The translations under genes and the position numbers were made by a program. Below are positions 59,566 to 64,000 of a stretch of 64,000 nt of DNA, in pieces (the first letter of the stretch is position 1; each line of letters begins with the position of its first letter). This stretch comes from Halocaridina rubra (lineage: Eukaryota > Arthropoda > Malacostraca > Decapoda > Atyidae): NCBI GenBank assembly GCA_037179515.1, contig JAXCGZ010011658.1:18062-82061 (forward strand), given 5' to 3'. The notes under the pieces were generated by a model. It was not told the DNA's origin, did no database searches, and was given only the letters and a program-made list of their open reading frames with translations.

Positions 59566-60984
59566 GGGTCCCTGCAGAAAGGGAAGAAACACTGATATGG
59601 CACTAATACAGTAGTCTGGCCATATGCTAAAACCGATTGCGGAAACTTTAGGAACTATCGATATAATCGCAATCTAAAAACAAACTTTTACCCTACTGAA
59701 AAGCTTAAAAAAAAGTGTAAGACAAAAATTTGAAAAAGCAACACCATTGTGTTCACCTTACAATAAAAGCAACACATAAATTTTCAATTGTTTACTAATT
59801 TCTTTACTGAAGGAATATACCAGTATTGCGTTTATTCTTTTGAAGTACTGTATTAGCTCGTGGTACTCACTGTTTTATTGAGCAAAAACTATGTAAAAAC
59901 CTCTCTCAAAACCAAATAGCTATGGAGTACAGAAATTCATAGCAACAAAAAAGTATATGGATATTAAAGATCTCCAGAACACAGTTTTTTTTTTTTTTAA
60001 ATCCCTACATTTACCATACACAAAAAATGAAAATAGCTTAAAATGACATCTAGTTTGAAAATGGCATACTAGCAAACATAAAAATATAAACTACAAAATT
60101 CTCCGCACTCTCAGGGATATCTGTTCTATGGACTTCAGAGGCAGTGGATACAAACCAAGTATTCAGACCTATTAATTATCAGAGAATAAAAAAAAACTAT
60201 TGTATCAAATCGAGAACATATCGGTTCGAGTAGAATTTCTTTTCCATATGGATATATTTGGAAAAAGAAAATATATGCAGTGTACATATAAATATGGGTT
60301 GTAACAAGAAATTTAAGGTTTAGAGTAAATGAAATAGAAGTGGAAGTCATACTCTAAACTGAAGCTCTTTAAAAAAAATATTCGAAATACAAAAGGAACT
60401 CGCTTCTATGATGCAAGGGAGGAAGGGGTGAGTAACGTAATTAGTAATTTTAGATGATTATATATCATGCATGCACTTGATTTTAGCCCTTATACTCAGA
60501 GTGTACAAGGAACACAGGGTGAATAAACAATGAAATATATAACAATGGTGCAGTGCTGTACAAAACTTACCTTCCAATCTTATAAATAGTAAACCTAAAT
60601 ACTGTATATTCACTTTCTTTAAATACATAATAGCCCCACATTATACTTTTATACCCATAATAAACAAATAATGAAAAATAAAAAGTCTACACTGAGCATA
60701 TAGTGTTCATTTACCAGACGACAGTACAATTTTAAGCTGCGCGCAGATATATTTGCAAGTCAAACTCAAAAGCCATATGCAATATACAATACGACTCGTA
60801 ATAATACTTCAGACACTTCTACTTTCATACTACATGTAAAACATCCATATGTCTGGTCAGTTTTCATGTGCTGGAAAAGAGTTAAATACACCTGTCACAT
60901 ATTTCACCTGAATCCAGTGTCTTTCATGTCAATGTTTTAATCTACTTTAACTATGATTTCATCATTCATTAACACTCAAAACCT

Positions 60985-61188
60985 TGTGGCCATGGTGGCT
61001 GAGTGGTAACGCTTGCGACTCGAATTCGTCAAGTCGTGGCTTCGAGACTCACCATGGTCTAAGGTTAGATAGGGTATTCATTCAGGGTAACGGTCTCACT
61101 TCCAAAGTCAAAGTCCTTCACAAGAAGGCACCATCCTAGCCCTTACCAGAAAGGTAAGTCTGTGACGTAAAAATGACATCACATTCAT
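60985..61188 (+). repeat. SINE-2 copy with 11-bp target duplication
   Basis: Head gtggctgagtggtaacgc (A-box-like) and gtggcttcgagactc (B-box-like). Tail ttcattcagggtaacggtct, cttcacaagaaggcaccatc, gtaagtctgtgacgtaaaa. It is flanked by actcaaaacct at 60974-60984 and 61189-61199. Confidence 0.85.
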
Positions 61189-62242
61189 ACTCAAAACCTA
61201 AATTGAAATTATCTTATAATTCTTAGTTTTAGAAACAAAACCAAAGTATAAGCACTCAAAACTCTTGCTCGAAATTATGGATACTTTAAAAAACAAATAA
61301 TTCTACTCTGTAACTGAGTTATCAATGAAGTTGTATTACAACAACTATTGGATTTGCGTGTCACAGCCAAGATAGAAATTAAATAGAATTCAGTAAAATT
61401 ACTGTATTATCCAAACTGGCTCTTGCATGTGATAGTTAAACCAAAGCCACAGATTACAGAAAGTGATATTCTTACCGTATATGCAAATGTGCTTTTTTAT
61501 TGCTTATGTACAAAACATGTAAATGAACAGACAAGAAGCACCATTAAAAGCGAGAGTAGAGCATGCTAAACTAACCTCTCTGTCCAGTGCAATCCCATGC
61601 CTCCTTACAATCAGCATCTATACGCAGACACAATCACAGCAGCTGTTAAAACATGGGGCCAAAGTACATATACCACCGTATTATGTATACTCATCATGAA
61701 GCCAACATATAACACCTTCTTGTGTATCACTATTATGTATACACACGATGAAGCCAACATATAACACTGTATTATGTTTCACTGTATTATGTACTGTATA
61801 CTCATAATGAAGCCATTTGATATAAAGAAGAATCCCTAACACCACAAGAAGCAGACATGTATTCACCAGCTAAATGATACTGTCAAAATTTACCTCAAAC
61901 AATTGCATGTTACACGACATATTTTCCTTTAATATTCCCAATTTCAGCACTAATAGTATCTTTCCTGTTATTTATCCTTGGAAGTGGGTGAAGAGGAATG
62001 CCAAATTTTTAATGCCAATGTGTCATAGAAGGGCTATAAAGTAAAAGGGGTAAATGTTGGCACTCTCTCCTTTACATCAAGTAATTTATTTTTTGCTTTT
62101 TCCCAAGGCAAAAGGCTTCAGGGATAAAAATCCTGAAGCTAGTAAAGTAGGCCACACTAGTAACAAGACCAGTAACTGCATGGCTTGAATACACCCTAAC
62201 CATTCTAACCACTTTCATCAGAAACTTTTTTTTTTTTTTTCC

Positions 62243-62395
62243 CTCCACTATTAGTCTCCATTTGGGGGTGGACACAGATGGACTGAAGTTAGGGATTTAA
62301 AGTTGGTTGACCTTCCTATTACCATGTGAGCTCAAATGCGGGTACATCCCTCCTGAGTCGAGCACTCTACCGGTTACTCTACAGCGGTCCCCACC
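62243..62395 (-). repeat. SINE-1 copy
   Basis: Inverted: tagtctccatttgggggtgg, acacagatggactgaagtta, head gagcactctaccggttactc. Confidence 0.8.
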
Positions 62396-63004
62396 AGTTA
62401 CTTTATAGCACGATACTAAAATATTAGATGTCACCTTCTATGACTTACAGGCAAATTAAACGTAGCATTCTATGTCTCTAATGAAACATTTTAAAAGATT
62501 ATTATTAACGACGCTGCATTCAAAGCAATATTCACACAAATAGTAACAAATAACATTTAAATCCATTCCATAACTTGGAAAAAAAAAATAATTGGTGAAA
62601 ACATTTTCGCACCATTCAACAACCTCAAAACTTAAAGGGGATTACCCTTGTACAAGTACAAGGTGAAGATGTACAATTTTTACTTATAATGGAAACAGAA
62701 AATGCTGAACGGCTATGAAAGTTCCAAAAATTTGGAAAAAATAAAACAAAAAATTACACTCCATGTTGCCATATTCCACTGAAACCAGCAAGGTGGCCAC
62801 AAATGAACCAAAAGAAAGAGAAGTATCATGCCAGAACACATGTGGAAAGATATCCAACATTTAACAATAAAAGAAACTAGTCAATAACTGCCTATCTCTA
62901 CTATTCAAATATTGTGAATGACCCAAGCAAGGTGGTGGGAAGGAATTATGACATTCCATTCTCCACCAAGGAGTTAAGAAGTATGATAAAGATATATTCA
63001 CTTC

Positions 63005-63070
63005 TGGTGAATGTGTGCTTTGCTTTGGCCACTCCCCTTAAGAGGGGGACTGCAGCCAATGTATATATAT
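63005..63070 (+). repeat. Partial R3 repeat
   Basis: ctttgctttggccactcccc, ttaagagggggactgcagcc and an ending in atgtatatatatgc match the second half of R3. Confidence 0.5.
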
Positions 63071-63524
63071 GCAATATTCTGAGTATAACATGACTTGAAA
63101 GTAAGAGCAACTAAGAATTTTATGGTAAATGTCTCAGTAACGCAATCCCGTGGGATGATAAAGTCATGATTAAAGTGAGTAAAAAAAATTTTCACATCTT
63201 TGACTTCACTGTACAAGTCCAATAGTGTTTTGTTCACACCAAAGGTTTGAGAAAGAATTACAATATGTCAAATATATAGTCCTCAGTTTTCATTAAACAT
63301 AAAAATACATATCTTAATGTACACGATCCAACTACAGTAGTTATTTTCTAAAAAATAATTTTTTAAAACTTGGTCAAGTTCTTATGTTACTCTCAATTTA
63401 TTTTTTGTGCTAAATATATATAAAAACACTTGTATTATGATTTTACAAAGTCAGTAGCACTGTTAAGCCAAAAAAATATTTACAGCATAGCACTTTTAAG
63501 AAGTAAATATATTCTCGGCAAACC

Positions 63525-63665
63525 GCAGTAGAATAGCGGTTAGCGCACTCGACTTGGGAAGTGACTAACTAGCTTTGAGCCCACCAGTTTCTTGGCCCAC
63601 TTCATCTGCATTTGGGGATATTACCGCTAATTGCTTATGAAACGGACATCAATGGATATTTGACT
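63525..63665 (+). repeat. tRNA-derived SINE-like repeat
   Basis: Head gtagaatagcggttagcgca with an A-box-like pattern and ctttgagcccaccagttt at the B-box position; tail with atttggggatattaccgcta. A single copy in the window, so family status is uncertain. Confidence 0.5.
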
Positions 63666-64000
63666 CTTTTAAGTTTTTTCTTTTAAAGGGTTTCTTAACA
63701 TTCACAAAAATGACTTCTAAACGCAAGTACAGTACATGATTTCCCCCCCCCCCCAAAGGAAGGCATACTTATTGTCTCATGCAGACAGGCCATCATAATT
63801 ATGTGGTAGTATTTCTTAAGTACAAAGAATATCAAGTATATAATGTCATCCTTAACTTCTTAAAACCGAGAGGAAGTATACTGGTTCCTTCATAAAAGAT
63901 CTATATGCCTCTTAATGCCAAAATTTCTTGGTAATCAATACAATGACAAATGTAACAAGTTTACAACAGACTAAAGTGGAAAACCATTTTTTTTTTAATG

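Overview
The window looks like decapod crustacean nuclear DNA, a taxonomic inference from its character. It is AT-rich, has long (TA)n, (GA)n and (TC)n microsatellites, and is crowded with non-LTR retrotransposons, tRNA-derived SINEs and pogo/Tigger-type DNA elements. Three spliced host genes are embedded in it. No bacterial, organellar or viral gene was seen.

Host genes. (1) EOGT, the EGF-domain O-GlcNAc transferase of the ER lumen, lies on the + strand at 9132-23882. I reconstruct 12 coding exons with matching phases and a 530-codon protein ending in an HDEF tail. (2) MRPL20, mitochondrial ribosomal protein bL20m, lies on + at 43129-51258, with 4 exons, all introns phase 0, and 145 aa. (3) An unrecognised large, probably nuclear protein of about 942 aa lies on - at 59006-54408. 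It has a short first coding exon and one giant exon that needs a 1-nt indel correction near 55050. The genes look functionally unrelated; I see no operon-like logic.

Layout. 1-6.3 kb: three copies of a CR1-like LINE (LINE-A, - strand), one nearly full length and split by a second LINE (LINE-B). 6.3-9.1 kb: microsatellites, two short repeats and otherwise unrecognised DNA upstream of EOGT. 9.1-23.9 kb: EOGT; its introns hold a Tigger with a broken transposase, a Tigger deletion derivative with an internal two-unit repeat, SINEs, LINE remnants and two short TA-flanked MITEs. 23.9-28.6 kb: intergenic, with a young SINE and a decayed LINE-B. 28.75-31.66 kb: a palindromic TA-flanked element carrying a LINE-C insertion (RNase H); its empty counterpart is at 48.7-50.0 kb. 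33.3-35.4 kb: an approximately 0.75-0.8 kb unit in three tandem copies. 37.3-43.0 kb: three (TA)n tracts, a fold-back element, and a satellite-like array split by an RTE-type LINE, all apparently inside a larger decayed Tigger-like element. 43.1-51.3 kb: MRPL20 with TE-filled introns. 51.3-54.4 kb: convergent intergenic region and 3' UTR. 54.4-59.0 kb: the unknown nuclear gene. 59.0-64.0 kb: upstream DNA with a (TA)n tract and SINEs.

The strongest comparative signals are filled/empty insertion pairs and target-site duplications readable inside this one window. They order several insertion events and show recent activity of at least two SINE/LINE lineages.
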